A stretch of 64,000 nt of DNA from Cohnella hashimotonis (GCF_030014955.1 NZ_JAGRPV010000001.1:806001-870000), one strand, 5' to 3'. Positions 8,459-17,602 are shown, numbered from the stretch's first letter. The notes: generated by a model from the sequence alone, not told the origin. Made by a program: numbers and translations.

Positions 8459-8643
8459 GGAATACTTATAACGCTCCCTACGACGAATTCGGATGCATAG
8501 CGTCCATACTCGCCGTCAGGGGTTTCTTTTTGTTTTCTTAATCGCCCATCGGTTTCGCCATTGCATGATCTCGATTTCGAATAAATTCCTTTCTCCCGGA
8601 AAATGCTAAGCAAATGCTGGAAACTGCGGAAGGAGTACCTTTT

Positions 8644-10191
8644 GTGGAAGCAAATACCCTGGCTTTGCCGGTCACTCCGGACGAGGACTGCGATTGCCCG
8701 GAGACGCTGCGGCTGGAGCCAAGACTGTATTGGTTCAAATCTCGGTTTGCCGGCTGCTCCGATGTAGTGTTTTATAGCTTTGCCTTAGGCGGCGGCGTTG
8801 ATGGCGCGCTGATTTACGTGCGCGAGATGTTCGATTATCGCGATGTAGAGGAGCATTTGCTAAAACCGCTGATGGCCTCTAACGGGGAGTGGGAAGGCGA
8901 TATCGCTCGGTTGTTCTCGGAGCGTCGGGTTCCGATGGCAGGCTGCAAGGTACTAACCGATCCGGCCGAGAGCGTTAATTGGATTGTCGAGGGCTTCGGG
9001 GTGCTGCTCCTCGAGGGGAACCTCCAGATGCTGGGGCTTCCGTTTTCAAAGTTCGAGAAAAGAGCGCCGGAGGAAGCGCCGAACGAATCGGTCATACGCG
9101 GTCCGCGAGAAGCCTTCGTTGAAAGTCTGGATACGAACCTGACGCTGCTGCGGCGCCGTATTCGCAGCAGTCACCTCAAAACGGAACAGCTCCTGCTCGG
9201 ACGCAACACGCGGACCTCCGTCGTCATCGTTTATCTGAATCATGTATGCCCGCCTGCTCTAGTGCAAGAAATGAAGAGAAGAATCTCCTGCATCGATATC
9301 GACGGCATCCTGGGCTCGAACTATATTGAGGAAGCCATCGAGGACAGTCCGTCTTCACCGTTCCCTCAACTGCAATATACGGAACGCCCCGATACCGTTT
9401 CTGCATCCATATTGGAAGGCAGGATAGCCGTGATCGTGGACAATACGCCGATTGCGCTGCTGGCGCCTGTCAACTTTTTTATGATGCTGCAATCCGCCGA
9501 GGACTACTACCAGCCTTTTATCGCGGCGTCGTGGATTCGCTGGATTCGTTTCGCTTTTTTGATCACTTCGCTGCTGCTGCCTTCCTTCTATATCGCAATT
9601 ACGACGTTTCATCCGGAAATGATCCCCTTCGATCTGCTGATCTCGGTCTCCTCCTCGCGGGAGGTTGTTCCCTTCCCGGCGCTGATGGAGGCCTTGATGA
9701 TGGAGGTGGCGTTCGAGGCGCTGCGCGAGGCGTCGGTCCGCATCCCCAAGTCCATCGGTCAGGCCGTATCCATCATCGGCGCCCTCATTATCGGCACGGC
9801 GGCGGTACAGGCAGGGATCGTGTCTGCAGCCATGGTTATTATCGTTTCGCTGACGGGCATTGCGTCGTTTATTATTCCGAATTTTGATCTGGGCCTTTCC
9901 TTTCGGCTGCTTCGCTTTCCGATGATGCTGCTCGCAGGCGCATTAGGCATTTTTGGAATCGCATGCGGCCTGATCATTATTTATGTCCATATGCTTAATC
10001 TGGAATCGTTCGGCATGCCGTATCTGTCTCCGTTGGCGCCTCAAGTTACGAATGCCCTCAAGGATACGTTCATACGGGCGCCGTGGTGGAAAATGCGAAA
10101 AAGACCGCCGACGGCGGACGGCGCAAACCGGTTCAGACAGTCTGCAGGAGCTCGCGCCTGGGCCGAGAGCAAGGGGGAGGGAGAGGATTGA
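8644..10191 (+). CDS. Spore germinant receptor A subunit (GerA/GerXA family)
   Basis: A 515-residue membrane protein of the GerAA family, the integral A subunit of nutrient germinant receptors in the spore inner membrane. The N-terminal soluble domain (first 290 residues) includes the typical IYVREMFDYRDVEEHLLKPLM and later EDSPSSPFPQLQYTERPDTVSASILEGRIAVIVDNTPIALLAP block segments. It is followed by a set of transmembrane helices (WIRFAFLITSLLLPSFYIAITTF; VSIIGALIIGTAAVQAGIVSAAMV; FPMMLLAGALGIFGIACGLIIIY). The PFPALMEALMMEVAFEALREA segment is a family hallmark. GTG 8644 with AGGAG eight bases upstream is preferred over ATG 8614, which lacks a site. It is the first gene of an A-C-B-D operon and is expected to be made in the forespore under SigG. 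Confidence 0.88.
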   Translation: MEANTLALPVTPDEDCDCPETLRLEPRLYWFKSRFAGCSDVVFYSFALGGGVDGALIYVREMFDYRDVEEHLLKPLMASNGEWEGDIARLFSERRVPMAGCKVLTDPAESVNWIVEGFGVLLLEGNLQMLGLPFSKFEKRAPEEAPNESVIRGPREAFVESLDTNLTLLRRRIRSSHLKTEQLLLGRNTRTSVVIVYLNHVCPPALVQEMKRRISCIDIDGILGSNYIEEAIEDSPSSPFPQLQYTERPDTVSASILEGRIAVIVDNTPIALLAPVNFFMMLQSAEDYYQPFIAASWIRWIRFAFLITSLLLPSFYIAITTFHPEMIPFDLLISVSSSREVVPFPALMEALMMEVAFEALREASVRIPKSIGQAVSIIGALIIGTAAVQAGIVSAAMVIIVSLTGIASFIIPNFDLGLSFRLLRFPMMLLAGALGIFGIACGLIIIYVHMLNLESFGMPYLSPLAPQVTNALKDTFIRAPWWKMRKRPPTADGANRFRQSAGARAWAESKGEGED

Positions 10192-11432
10192 AGATTCTTC
10201 TCCTGCTATGGAAGATGACCACGCTTTGCGCCGTAATCATTTTGCTTGCAGGCTGTTGGTCGGCGACTGAGTTGAAAAATCGCGCGTTTGTGAGCGTCAT
10301 GATCGTAGATTTAATAAATGACGAGGTTGAGCTTACACTCGGCATACCGCTGACGAATCGTCTTATTCCGGGACAAACGGGGGGGACAGGCGGCGATGGG
10401 AGCCAGCGGCCCGTCGCTTATGTCACCCGCAGCGGCGGTACCATCGAGGAGGCGCTGCAAAAAATTCAGGGGGATATTCCCCGCAAAGTCGCTTTCGGTC
10501 AAACGCACAGCATTATTATGGGAAGCCGCTTCGCGCAGAAGGGAGTCGGTCCGCTGTTGGAGTTTGTCTCACGCAACCCGTTTTTGAAGCTGAATACGAA
10601 TTTGTTTTTGGTTGAAGGCTCCGCACGAACGAAAGTCGCCGAGACGCCGGCTACTTTTGAACGATTTTTCGTTTCGGTATTGAACGGTTACATCCGCAAC
10701 CATCAAATTTTAAGCACGACGGTCAAGGATTTGATGTTCTCCAAGGCGAACGGCGGAGACGGGCTCATCCCCATTTTGAGATTCGAGATGAAGGAGCCCT
10801 CCCTCAAAGCGGATACGTCCGCTAATGTAGGCACGGCGGGGGCGGCGATTCTGCGCGAAGGAAAAATGGTGGCCCCGACATTGTCTCCCGAGGAGACTTC
10901 CTCGGCGCGCGCGGCCCTGGGGCAGTTGAAGCAGTACATCTACAGCGTGCAGTCGCCTACTGACGGCAAGGAAATGGGGTTTTATACCACTTCGCTGACA
11001 ACAAAGATCAGGCCGTTCAAAACCAAGGACGGACTGGGCATCACCATTCGCTCGTATTCGAATGCGGGCGTGATCGCTTCGGATTCCGACATCGATCTGA
11101 GCAAGCAGGAAAATGTCGAGCGGTTGGAAAAAGAGATCAAAAAATCTGCGGATTCGACGATAGCGTCCGTAATCGCCAGAACCCAAGGGGCCGGAGCGGA
11201 TGTATTTAACTTCGGACGCTATATCTCCGTACAATACCCGAAGGACTGGGACAAGCTCAAGGGCGAATGGAGAGCGTACTATAAAAATCGTCTGCGCATC
11301 CGGATTGAATCTGTCATCTCGCTGAAGCAGGTCGGCTCTTCCACGGATTCCTTCCGCAGCGGATTCATCGACCGCGGACAAACGGGAGGAGAAAAGAACG
11401 GAGGGAATGAAGCATGGAACTTCAATCCGTAA
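10188..11432 (+). CDS. Spore germinant receptor C subunit lipoprotein (GerAC family)
   Basis: A 414-residue lipoprotein, the C subunit of the germinant receptor. From TTG 10188 the protein has a lipoprotein signal ending LLAGC (lipid-modified Cys23), followed by the typical GerAC N-domain 'WSATELKNRAFVSVMIVD' that replaces the usual DxxE start, and a C-terminal beta/alpha domain ending RIRIESVISLKQVG. The TTG overlaps the stop of the A subunit gene and is preceded by GGGGGAGGGAGAGG, so translation is coupled. A longer reading from 10083 would lose the signal peptide. The 3' end overlaps the B subunit gene by 19 bases, a normal feature of ger operons. Confidence 0.87.
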   Translation: MKILLLLWKMTTLCAVIILLAGCWSATELKNRAFVSVMIVDLINDEVELTLGIPLTNRLIPGQTGGTGGDGSQRPVAYVTRSGGTIEEALQKIQGDIPRKVAFGQTHSIIMGSRFAQKGVGPLLEFVSRNPFLKLNTNLFLVEGSARTKVAETPATFERFFVSVLNGYIRNHQILSTTVKDLMFSKANGGDGLIPILRFEMKEPSLKADTSANVGTAGAAILREGKMVAPTLSPEETSSARAALGQLKQYIYSVQSPTDGKEMGFYTTSLTTKIRPFKTKDGLGITIRSYSNAGVIASDSDIDLSKQENVERLEKEIKKSADSTIASVIARTQGAGADVFNFGRYISVQYPKDWDKLKGEWRAYYKNRLRIRIESVISLKQVGSSTDSFRSGFIDRGQTGGEKNGGNEAWNFNP

Positions 11433-12523
11433 CACAGAGTCAGTTGTTCAAGCTTTTTGCGCTGCATTTGTTCTCTACGATGGTAGCCTTCATGCTGGGG
11501 ATTATGCTGCAGTCGAGCGGCTATAACGCTCCGCTCGGCGTTTTGTCCGGGGCTCTGCTCGGGCTGGCGTTCGCTTACTTTGCCTTCAAGTTGGGTTTGC
11601 GCCGCCCCGACCGCTTTTTTATCGAGTACGGACAAGAGATCGTCGGACGGTGGCTTCACTATCCTTTGCTGCTTTTCATCGCATTGTCCAATCTGTTGAT
11701 TGCGATTATTAATTTTTGGGAGCTGCAGGACGTGATGATCCAGTTTTATCTGATCAGCACGCCGCCCTGGGCGGTCGCCGCTCTCTGTGGGCTCTGCGTA
11801 GCGTATACCGTCCGTTTTGGCGTCAAATCGGTTTTTAGGGCGGCGGAGGGGCTGTTTTTTATCAGCCTGCTTTCGTTTTTGTTGATTCCGTTCATGGTTA
11901 GCGAAAATTTTAATTGGTTCTCCGTACGGGGAATCGCAACTTATTTTAACGTGCGGGAGGCGTGGCCGTCCGCTTATTATACGTCTTCCGTCTTCGGAGA
12001 GATGTCTTTCGCGCTGCTTATTTTTCCTTACCTGTCTTCGCCGGGCAAGACGTTTCGGTCGCTCACGGTTTCAATGTCGGTTGCCGCGGCCGTCGTGCTG
12101 CTTCATATCGTTCCGCTGCTGCTTATATTCGGCCCCGAGCTAAGCTCCAATGTTAATTACCCCGAGTTGGAACTGCTGCGATTTATGCGAAGCGGTTCCT
12201 TTCTGGAGACGCTGGACCCTGCGCTGATTGCTTTATGGCTAATCAGCCTTTTCGTTAAGCTCGGATTTATCGTTTTTGTCATTTCTCTCATATTGGCGCG
12301 TTCTTTCCGCTTGAAGGATACGAAGCCATTTGTGTTTCCGATCACCGTGTTCATTGCGGTCTGCTCGCTTGTGATCGTCAAGTCCAATGTCCAGTTCAGG
12401 AGCATGATGGGCGGCGGCATACTAACCGTGTTTTGGCTCTCCGAGCTGATCCCGGTTGTTTACTACGTCGTCGACACCTTTCGTCGTTCATGGAGCAAGG
12501 GGGAGGAGGCGGCGTCCGAGTGA
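11414..12523 (+). CDS. Spore germinant receptor B subunit (GerAB/GerXB family)
   Basis: A 369-residue integral membrane protein with about ten predicted helices, of the GerAB family within the APC transporter superfamily. It is thought to carry the germinant-binding pocket. Visible helices include FALHLFSTMVAFMLGIML, YPLLLFIALSNLLIAIINFW, FFISLLSFLLIPFMV, VSMSVAAAVVLLHIVPLLLIF and ALIALWLISLFVKLGFIVFVISLIL. The start overlaps the C subunit gene, and the stop overlaps the GTG of the next small gene. The germinant cannot be inferred from sequence alone. Confidence 0.87.
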   Translation: MELQSVTQSQLFKLFALHLFSTMVAFMLGIMLQSSGYNAPLGVLSGALLGLAFAYFAFKLGLRRPDRFFIEYGQEIVGRWLHYPLLLFIALSNLLIAIINFWELQDVMIQFYLISTPPWAVAALCGLCVAYTVRFGVKSVFRAAEGLFFISLLSFLLIPFMVSENFNWFSVRGIATYFNVREAWPSAYYTSSVFGEMSFALLIFPYLSSPGKTFRSLTVSMSVAAAVVLLHIVPLLLIFGPELSSNVNYPELELLRFMRSGSFLETLDPALIALWLISLFVKLGFIVFVISLILARSFRLKDTKPFVFPITVFIAVCSLVIVKSNVQFRSMMGGGILTVFWLSELIPVVYYVVDTFRRSWSKGEEAASE

Positions 12524-12744
12524 TCGCGATTCTTGTCGCTTATGCGTCCGTTGCCCTCGCCGAGTGGCGATATCTTCGCCGCAACAAGCGGAGGAAGAGC
12601 ACGCTTTTTTTCGTATTTGGGACCCTTTCGTTTTTGCTATTATTGAGCGAATTTTTATTCGCGATCAAGGAGCGGTTCCAAATTGCCGTCTGGATCGAAG
12701 CGATATTCGGGCCGCTAGAGCGTGGTCTGCTTGGGCAAGGCTAG
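12520..12744 (+). CDS. Small two-TM protein, candidate germination receptor D subunit
   Basis: A 74-residue protein starting at GTG 12520, which overlaps the stop of the B subunit gene (GTGA) and has GGGGGAGGAGG about 11 bases upstream. It has two hydrophobic segments (VIAILVAYASVALAEW and TLFFVFGTLSFLLLLSEFLFAI) separated by a basic loop (RRNKRRK). Small two-helix proteins encoded in or beside gerA-type operons, called D proteins, are known in Bacillus to modulate receptor activity. Position, overlap and topology support this assignment; the primary sequence I cannot match from memory. Confidence 0.65.
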   Translation: MIAILVAYASVALAEWRYLRRNKRRKSTLFFVFGTLSFLLLLSEFLFAIKERFQIAVWIEAIFGPLERGLLGQG

Positions 12745-12804
12745 CGGGGCAAGTCGGCGTACTGGGGCTCTTCGATGGTTTGCAGGTGTTTGCCGGTCCC
12801 CAAA

Positions 12805-13000
12805 GCTGCATATATACATGTATTTTTGCCGACCGACGATATCTGATGAAATACCTGCAAATGTGCAGGCAAATGGAGTGCGCAAGCCGGAAATTCTGTT
12901 CATGGCATAAAATAAATGCGCTTTTGCGCTTTTGCATCTATTCCGTTTAAAAGCGCCGACATTGGCTGAAATAGATGTATATTTATATTTGCAGGTAATG
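12805..13000 (+). repeat. Interspersed structured repeat, copy 1
   Basis: Non-coding stretch sharing ordered blocks with 61691-61876: ACATGTATTTT, AAATACCTGCAAATGTGCAGG-like block at 12849-12869, TTTTGCATCTAT, AGATGTATATTT and TTTGCAGGTA. It contains a CCTGC/GCAGG hairpin and long-range inverted repeats (CCTGCAAAT with ATTTGCAGG; GCATCTAT with ATAGATGT). It occupies the otherwise gene-free gap after the germination operon. Confidence 0.7.
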
Positions 13001-13097
13001 CTGCATTTAGTCTTTATCGACTTCAATTTCATATAGCCGGACTAGATCGGAAGCTTTGTATTTATGTATGCTATGATTCACTTATCGAACAAAGGAT

Positions 13098-13394
13098 ATG
13101 GAGGGGCTAAAATGGAGCGAATTAGCCGCCCGTTACGAACAGCTTGCCCGTAAAACAGAGCGATTAACTGCTGAAATCGAAACCTGCGAAGCCTATTTGA
13201 AAGCAATGCTGGACTTTACATACAAGCATGGCGCAAAATATCCGATGGCGACAGTCGATGAGATCGTAAAGGCGGTGCATGCGGTGGAAAGCGATCGCCG
13301 GCAGCATCTGCTCAACGTCCGGTTTGAAAAATCGCCGCTAACCGCTTGTCTGAACGGCGGTGAGAAAACAGATTCACGCAAGCCGTTGCTGTAA
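13098..13394 (+). CDS. Small coiled-coil hypothetical protein
   Basis: A 98-residue soluble protein whose first 50 residues form a likely coiled coil (WSELAARYEQLARKTERLTAEIETCEAYLKAML) followed by a short helical region. No known domain. The ATG at 13098 has AAGGAT nine bases upstream. It is followed 40 bases later by the carbonic anhydrase-like gene and might be co-transcribed with it. Function unknown. Confidence 0.6.
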   Translation: MEGLKWSELAARYEQLARKTERLTAEIETCEAYLKAMLDFTYKHGAKYPMATVDEIVKAVHAVESDRRQHLLNVRFEKSPLTACLNGGEKTDSRKPLL

Positions 13395-13433
13395 AAGTGG
13401 CTCAACGGATCGCACTTAAAGGAGGCAGCATTC

Positions 13434-13952
13434 ATGGCAACGGTTCAACCTTTCGGCGGTAAACGTCCGGAGATTCACGAGTCGGTATTTTTGGCCGCGG
13501 GCAGCGCCGTGACAGGGGACGTCAAGATCGGCAAGGACACGAGCATTTGGTACAATGCCGTGATTCGGGGAGACGTCGCGCCTACCGTCATTGGCGAGCG
13601 GACGAGCATACAGGATAATTCGACGCTGCATCAAAGTCCGGGCAAGCCGCTGATTATTGAAGACGAAGTCATCGTCGGACACAATGCGGTGCTGCACAGC
13701 TGTATCGTCAGGCGCGGCGCGATGGTGGGAATGGGAGCGATCGTGCTCGACGGCGCGGAAATCGGTGAAGGCGCGATGGTCGGCGCAGGCGCGTTGGTGC
13801 CTCCGGGCAAGAAGATACCGCCACGCACGCTGGTCGTCGGTTCGCCGGCCAAGCCGATGCGCGAGCTGAACGAGGCGGACGAGACGGATATGCGGCGGAT
13901 CGTGAGGGAGTACGTGGAGAAAGGGCGTTTGTATAAAAATCAGCATCATTAG
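13434..13952 (+). CDS. Gamma-carbonic anhydrase family left-handed beta-helix protein
   Basis: A 172-residue hexapeptide-repeat (left-handed beta-helix) protein of the YrdA/PaaY/CaiE gamma-carbonic anhydrase-like group. The helix runs through the whole protein (SAVTGDVKIGKDTSIWYNAVIRGD ... GAEIGEGAMVGAGALV). Three metal-ligand histidines expected of the family are visible: DNSTLHQS, and both in VGHNAVLHSC. Family members form trimers with a metal site between subunits; some hydrate CO2, others have no proven activity. The start has a strong AAAGGAGG site eight bases upstream. Confidence 0.87.
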   Translation: MATVQPFGGKRPEIHESVFLAAGSAVTGDVKIGKDTSIWYNAVIRGDVAPTVIGERTSIQDNSTLHQSPGKPLIIEDEVIVGHNAVLHSCIVRRGAMVGMGAIVLDGAEIGEGAMVGAGALVPPGKKIPPRTLVVGSPAKPMRELNEADETDMRRIVREYVEKGRLYKNQHH

Positions 13953-13969
13953 CATGTAAAGTATTTGAG

Positions 13970-14470
13970 GTGATTTATATTATTAAAATTCACACCTCTG
14001 CAAGCGATTCGCCGATTATTATCGATGCGGATTCGCTTGTTGGGGTATCTCTTGATGGATTTGACTTACATCGAGCGAATCTGAGGAATTTTGAAATGAC
14101 GAAAAGCAGCTTAAGAAAGGCAAGTTTAAGGAACGCAGACTTAGCTCATTCTCTTTTAGAGAAAGCAGACCTTTCCGAGGCTTCGTTAGTTCTGTGTACA
14201 TTGGATGGCGCGATCTTAACTTATGCTAACTTATCGAATGCGCTCTGTTACCACACGTCATTTATAAATTCAAATTTAAGTGGCTCAATATTAAATGGTG
14301 CTCAATTCAATCACGCGAATTTCGAAGGCGCTTCTTTATTGGGTGCTAATTTAAAAGGCTGCTCTGGGCTAGATGAAGCTAATCTAAAAGGAGCGCTCTT
14401 TGACAACGAGACGATATGGCCGGATGGATACCAACCAGAAAAACACGATGCAGTTCGAAAGAACCAGTAA
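13970..14470 (+). CDS. Pentapeptide repeat protein
   Basis: A 166-residue protein made almost entirely of A(D/N)LXX pentapeptide repeats from about residue 27 to 150 (HRANLRN, KASLRNADLAHS, KADLSEASL, AILTYANLSNA, SNLSGSILNGAQFNHANFEGASLLGANLKG), which should fold as a right-handed quadrilateral beta-helix. It ends with the common 'WPDGYQPEKH' tail. Some relatives mimic DNA and protect gyrase; most have no known role. GTG 13970 is the only in-frame start near the N-terminus; its ribosome binding site is poor (TGAGG directly adjacent). Base composition is clearly AT-richer than the flanking genes, which suggests transfer from a lower-GC relative. Confidence 0.8.
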   Translation: MIYIIKIHTSASDSPIIIDADSLVGVSLDGFDLHRANLRNFEMTKSSLRKASLRNADLAHSLLEKADLSEASLVLCTLDGAILTYANLSNALCYHTSFINSNLSGSILNGAQFNHANFEGASLLGANLKGCSGLDEANLKGALFDNETIWPDGYQPEKHDAVRKNQ

Positions 14471-14534
14471 CGAACATTTTAACCTCTAAATAACGATATA
14501 TCAACGGCATCTGAATTCTCTAGAATCAATAGTA

Positions 14535-14558
14535 AGCCGATAGGGGACCCTATCGGCT
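14535..14558 (+). terminator. Hairpin after pentapeptide repeat gene
   Basis: Perfect 11-base stem AGCCGATAGGG/CCCTATCGGCT with a tiny loop, 65 bases after the stop. The T-tail is weak (GTTCGAATTGCTT), so it is a terminator candidate or simply a stable hairpin. Confidence 0.5.
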
Positions 14559-14743
14559 GTTCGAATTGCTTGTGATCTAACTAAATTTGTATACGCCTTA
14601 AACTCCGAAGTTTATATCACACTAACGAATAATAGATCATCGTTTTACCCTTATTTCGAACCTATACTTGAGAGAAGAAGGAGGTGGACCGCACGCTCGG
14701 CAAGACAGTCGATTTGACGCCTTTTACCTTGGGGAGGGACTTC

Positions 14744-17560
14744 ATGATGTTCAAAAAAGCGGCTCGGCGTTCGGTAATCCTTTGTCTGGCGATCGCGCTT
14801 GCGAGCGCGGCGACGAGTTTACCGAATCGTCAAATGAAAGCGCATGCAGCGGATGCGTACGACGATCTGCGAGCCAAGTATGTGGAAATGCTGACGGGCG
14901 GTTCGTCGTACGACACGTCGGACCCCGATGTGGCGGCGCGCATCGCGGAGATTACGGCTACGGCTTCGGACGCGCAAACGAAAATGTACAGGACACCGAC
15001 GCGCAATCGCCTCTGGCCGGACGCGGCGCTGGGCAGCGATTCGGCGGGCATTACGTTCACGTACCGCCACGTCCGCGATATGGCGTTGGCGTATCGAACG
15101 GAAGGCTCGTCGCTTGAGGGGGATCCCGCTTTGAAGGCCGACATTCTGGACGCGCTGGACTGGATGAACGCCAATCAGTTTTACGTCGGGAAATCGAAGT
15201 ATCAGAACTGGTGGCATTGGGAAATCGGCGGTCCGGTGGCGCTGAACGACGTGGTCGCGCTGATGTACGACGAGCTGTCGGCCGCGCAAATCGCCGATAA
15301 TATGGCGGCCATTAACTATATGCAGCCGAGCGTGGCCATGACGGGCGCGAACCGGATGTGGGAGGTTCAAGTCATCGCGCTCGAGGGCATGAACGCCAAG
15401 GACGGCGCCAAGATTACGGCGGCCCTCGACGGGATCGACGCCTTGCTGCCTTACGTGCTCAAGGGCGACGGCTATTACGCCGACGGGTCTTTTATCCAGC
15501 ACACCCATTTTGCATACACCGGCGGCTATGGCGCGAGTCTGATTTCTTCGCTTGCCGACATCCTGTATTTGTTCGCCGGCTCTTCATGGTCCTACGACGA
15601 TCCGAACATGGGCAACGTCTACCAATGGATCTACGATTCATACGAGCCGCTGATTTACAAAGGCAATCTGATGGACATGGTGCGGGGCAGGGAGATCTCG
15701 CGGTGGAGAAGCCAGGATAACGCGGCGAGCGCTCCGATTATCTCCGCGATCGTCCGTCTGTCCGATATTGCGCCGGCTCCGCATGGCGCAAGCTTCAAGA
15801 GCATGGTCAAATATTGGCTGCAGGAGGATCCGGAGAATGATTATTTGAAAAGCGTCTCCATCGATCTGGTCCTGGAGGCGAAGGAGATGCTAAGCGCTTC
15901 CGCCGTTGTCTCCCGAGGCGAGCTGGTCGAGTATCGGCAGTTCGCGGGCATGGACCGTGCCTTGGCGCTCAGGCCCGGATACGGATTCGGCATCAGTATG
16001 TCCTCCGACCGCATCGGCAATTATGAATGGTCGAACGCGGACAACAACAAGGGTTATCATACGGGCGATGGCATGACCTACTTATATACGTCCGATCTTG
16101 CGCAATTCAACGACAACTTCTGGCCGACGGTGAACAGCTTCCGGCTGCCGGGCACGACCGTCCTCAAGGATCACGCGCAAGACGCCAATACGAAGCCCCC
16201 GAGCAGTTGGGCGGGCGGTACGGATATGCTGGGCCTATACGGGACAAGCGGCATGGAGTACGTCGCCGCCAAGGATCGGGGCACGACGACCGCGCGTACG
16301 CTGACGGCTAAAAAATCGTGGTTCATGTTCGACGATGAGATCGTGGCGCTGGGAGCGGGCATTACGAGCGCGGACGGCATCGCGACCGAGACGATCGTCG
16401 AAAACCGCAAGCTGAATGCCGCCGGGAACAACGCGCTGACGGTCGACGGGACGACGCAGTCTTCTTCCCTCGGATGGTCGGATACGCTGGTTGACACCGA
16501 TTATATCCATCTCGCCGGTAATGTTCCGGGCTCGGACGTCGGCTACTACTTCCCTGGCGGAACGACCGTCAAGGCGCTTCGCGAAGCCAGAACGGGCAAT
16601 TGGAAGCAACTGAGCGGAGCGGCCGGGTGGTCGGATACGCCTTATACGCGCAATTACTTGACGCTGTGGCTGGATCACGGCATCAGCCCGACCAACGGCA
16701 GCTACGCGTATGTGCTGCTCCCGAACAAGACGAGCGCGCAGGTCGGCAGCTACGCCGCGTCGCCCGACATTGCGATTCTGGAAAATTCGGCATCCGCGCA
16801 GGCCGTCAAGGAAAACGGACTGAACATAACGGGCATTAACTTCTGGACAGACGCGCCCAAGACGGCCGGACTGGTGACCTCGTACGCCAAGGCTTCCGTC
16901 ATGACCCGGGAGACAGCGAGCGAGCTCGAGGTCTCGGTGTCCGATCCGACGCAGGACAATGCGGGCATGCTGTACTTCGAGGTCGCCAAGAATGCCAAGG
17001 ATCTGATCTCGAAGGACGGCGAGGTAACGATCCTACAGTACAGCCCGACGATCAAGTTTAAGGTGAACGTGAACAAGGCGGCGGGCAAATCGTTCAAGGT
17101 CAAGTTCAGCCTTGCGGGGACGCAGGCTCCGAATCCCGCGCCGATCCCCGTCCCGGCGGCGTACGAGGCCGAGACGCTGCCGATCCAGAGCATGACCGAC
17201 GGCGTCACGGTTTACAATGACAACAATGCGAGCGGCGCCAAGAAGCTTGGCCTCATCAACAACGCCGTCGGCGACTATACGGAGTTCAGCCTGGACGTGC
17301 CGGAGGCGGGCGTATACGGCGTATTCGCGCGGATCGGCAAAGCGACCTCCAACGGCATCTATCAGCTATCCATCAACGGCGTAGATCAAGGCGCGGAATG
17401 GGATGGTTATTGGACGACGTCGGAGCTGTACCGCGATCTGTCGCTGGGGACTTACAGCTTCGATCATCCGGGCAGCTACCTGTTCCGATTGACCGTCAAA
17501 GGCAAAAATCCCAGCGCCGCGCAGTACCGGCTTATGCTCGACAAATTCACGTTGACGTAA
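14744..17560 (+). CDS. Secreted polysaccharide lyase family 8 enzyme with C-terminal carbohydrate-binding module
   Basis: A 938-residue secreted enzyme of the hyaluronate/chondroitin/xanthan lyase family PL8, which cleaves uronic-acid-containing polysaccharides by beta-elimination. After a Sec signal peptide (ending ...KAHAADAY) come the (alpha/alpha) toroid, with the YQNWWHWEIG motif, the catalytic Asn in GANRMW (Asn203) and the His/Tyr pair in DGSFIQHTHFAYTGGYG (His253, Tyr262); then the large beta-sandwich with the NNKGYHTGDGMTYLY signature. The last 120 residues (from YEAETLP) look like a CBM35/CBM6-type beta-sandwich. ATG 14744 has GGGGAGGG six bases upstream. It is monocistronic, with a terminator at 17565-17600. 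Substrate specificity cannot be read by eye. Confidence 0.9.
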   Translation: MMFKKAARRSVILCLAIALASAATSLPNRQMKAHAADAYDDLRAKYVEMLTGGSSYDTSDPDVAARIAEITATASDAQTKMYRTPTRNRLWPDAALGSDSAGITFTYRHVRDMALAYRTEGSSLEGDPALKADILDALDWMNANQFYVGKSKYQNWWHWEIGGPVALNDVVALMYDELSAAQIADNMAAINYMQPSVAMTGANRMWEVQVIALEGMNAKDGAKITAALDGIDALLPYVLKGDGYYADGSFIQHTHFAYTGGYGASLISSLADILYLFAGSSWSYDDPNMGNVYQWIYDSYEPLIYKGNLMDMVRGREISRWRSQDNAASAPIISAIVRLSDIAPAPHGASFKSMVKYWLQEDPENDYLKSVSIDLVLEAKEMLSASAVVSRGELVEYRQFAGMDRALALRPGYGFGISMSSDRIGNYEWSNADNNKGYHTGDGMTYLYTSDLAQFNDNFWPTVNSFRLPGTTVLKDHAQDANTKPPSSWAGGTDMLGLYGTSGMEYVAAKDRGTTTARTLTAKKSWFMFDDEIVALGAGITSADGIATETIVENRKLNAAGNNALTVDGTTQSSSLGWSDTLVDTDYIHLAGNVPGSDVGYYFPGGTTVKALREARTGNWKQLSGAAGWSDTPYTRNYLTLWLDHGISPTNGSYAYVLLPNKTSAQVGSYAASPDIAILENSASAQAVKENGLNITGINFWTDAPKTAGLVTSYAKASVMTRETASELEVSVSDPTQDNAGMLYFEVAKNAKDLISKDGEVTILQYSPTIKFKVNVNKAAGKSFKVKFSLAGTQAPNPAPIPVPAAYEAETLPIQSMTDGVTVYNDNNASGAKKLGLINNAVGDYTEFSLDVPEAGVYGVFARIGKATSNGIYQLSINGVDQGAEWDGYWTTSELYRDLSLGTYSFDHPGSYLFRLTVKGKNPSAAQYRLMLDKFTLT

Positions 17561-17564
17561 ATCG

Positions 17565-17602
17565 ACGGGACGAGGCGCGATCTTTGCGCTTCGTCCCGTT
17601 TG
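17565..17602 (+). terminator. Rho-independent terminator of PL8 gene
   Basis: Stem ACGGGACGA-GCGC, loop GATCTTT, GCGC-TCGTCCCGT, starting four bases after the stop codon, with a short T tail. Confidence 0.7.

Noticed and set aside
14535..14558. Attachment or recombination site
   Set aside because: The perfect hairpin is better explained as a transcription terminator remnant; no integrase or direct repeat is nearby.
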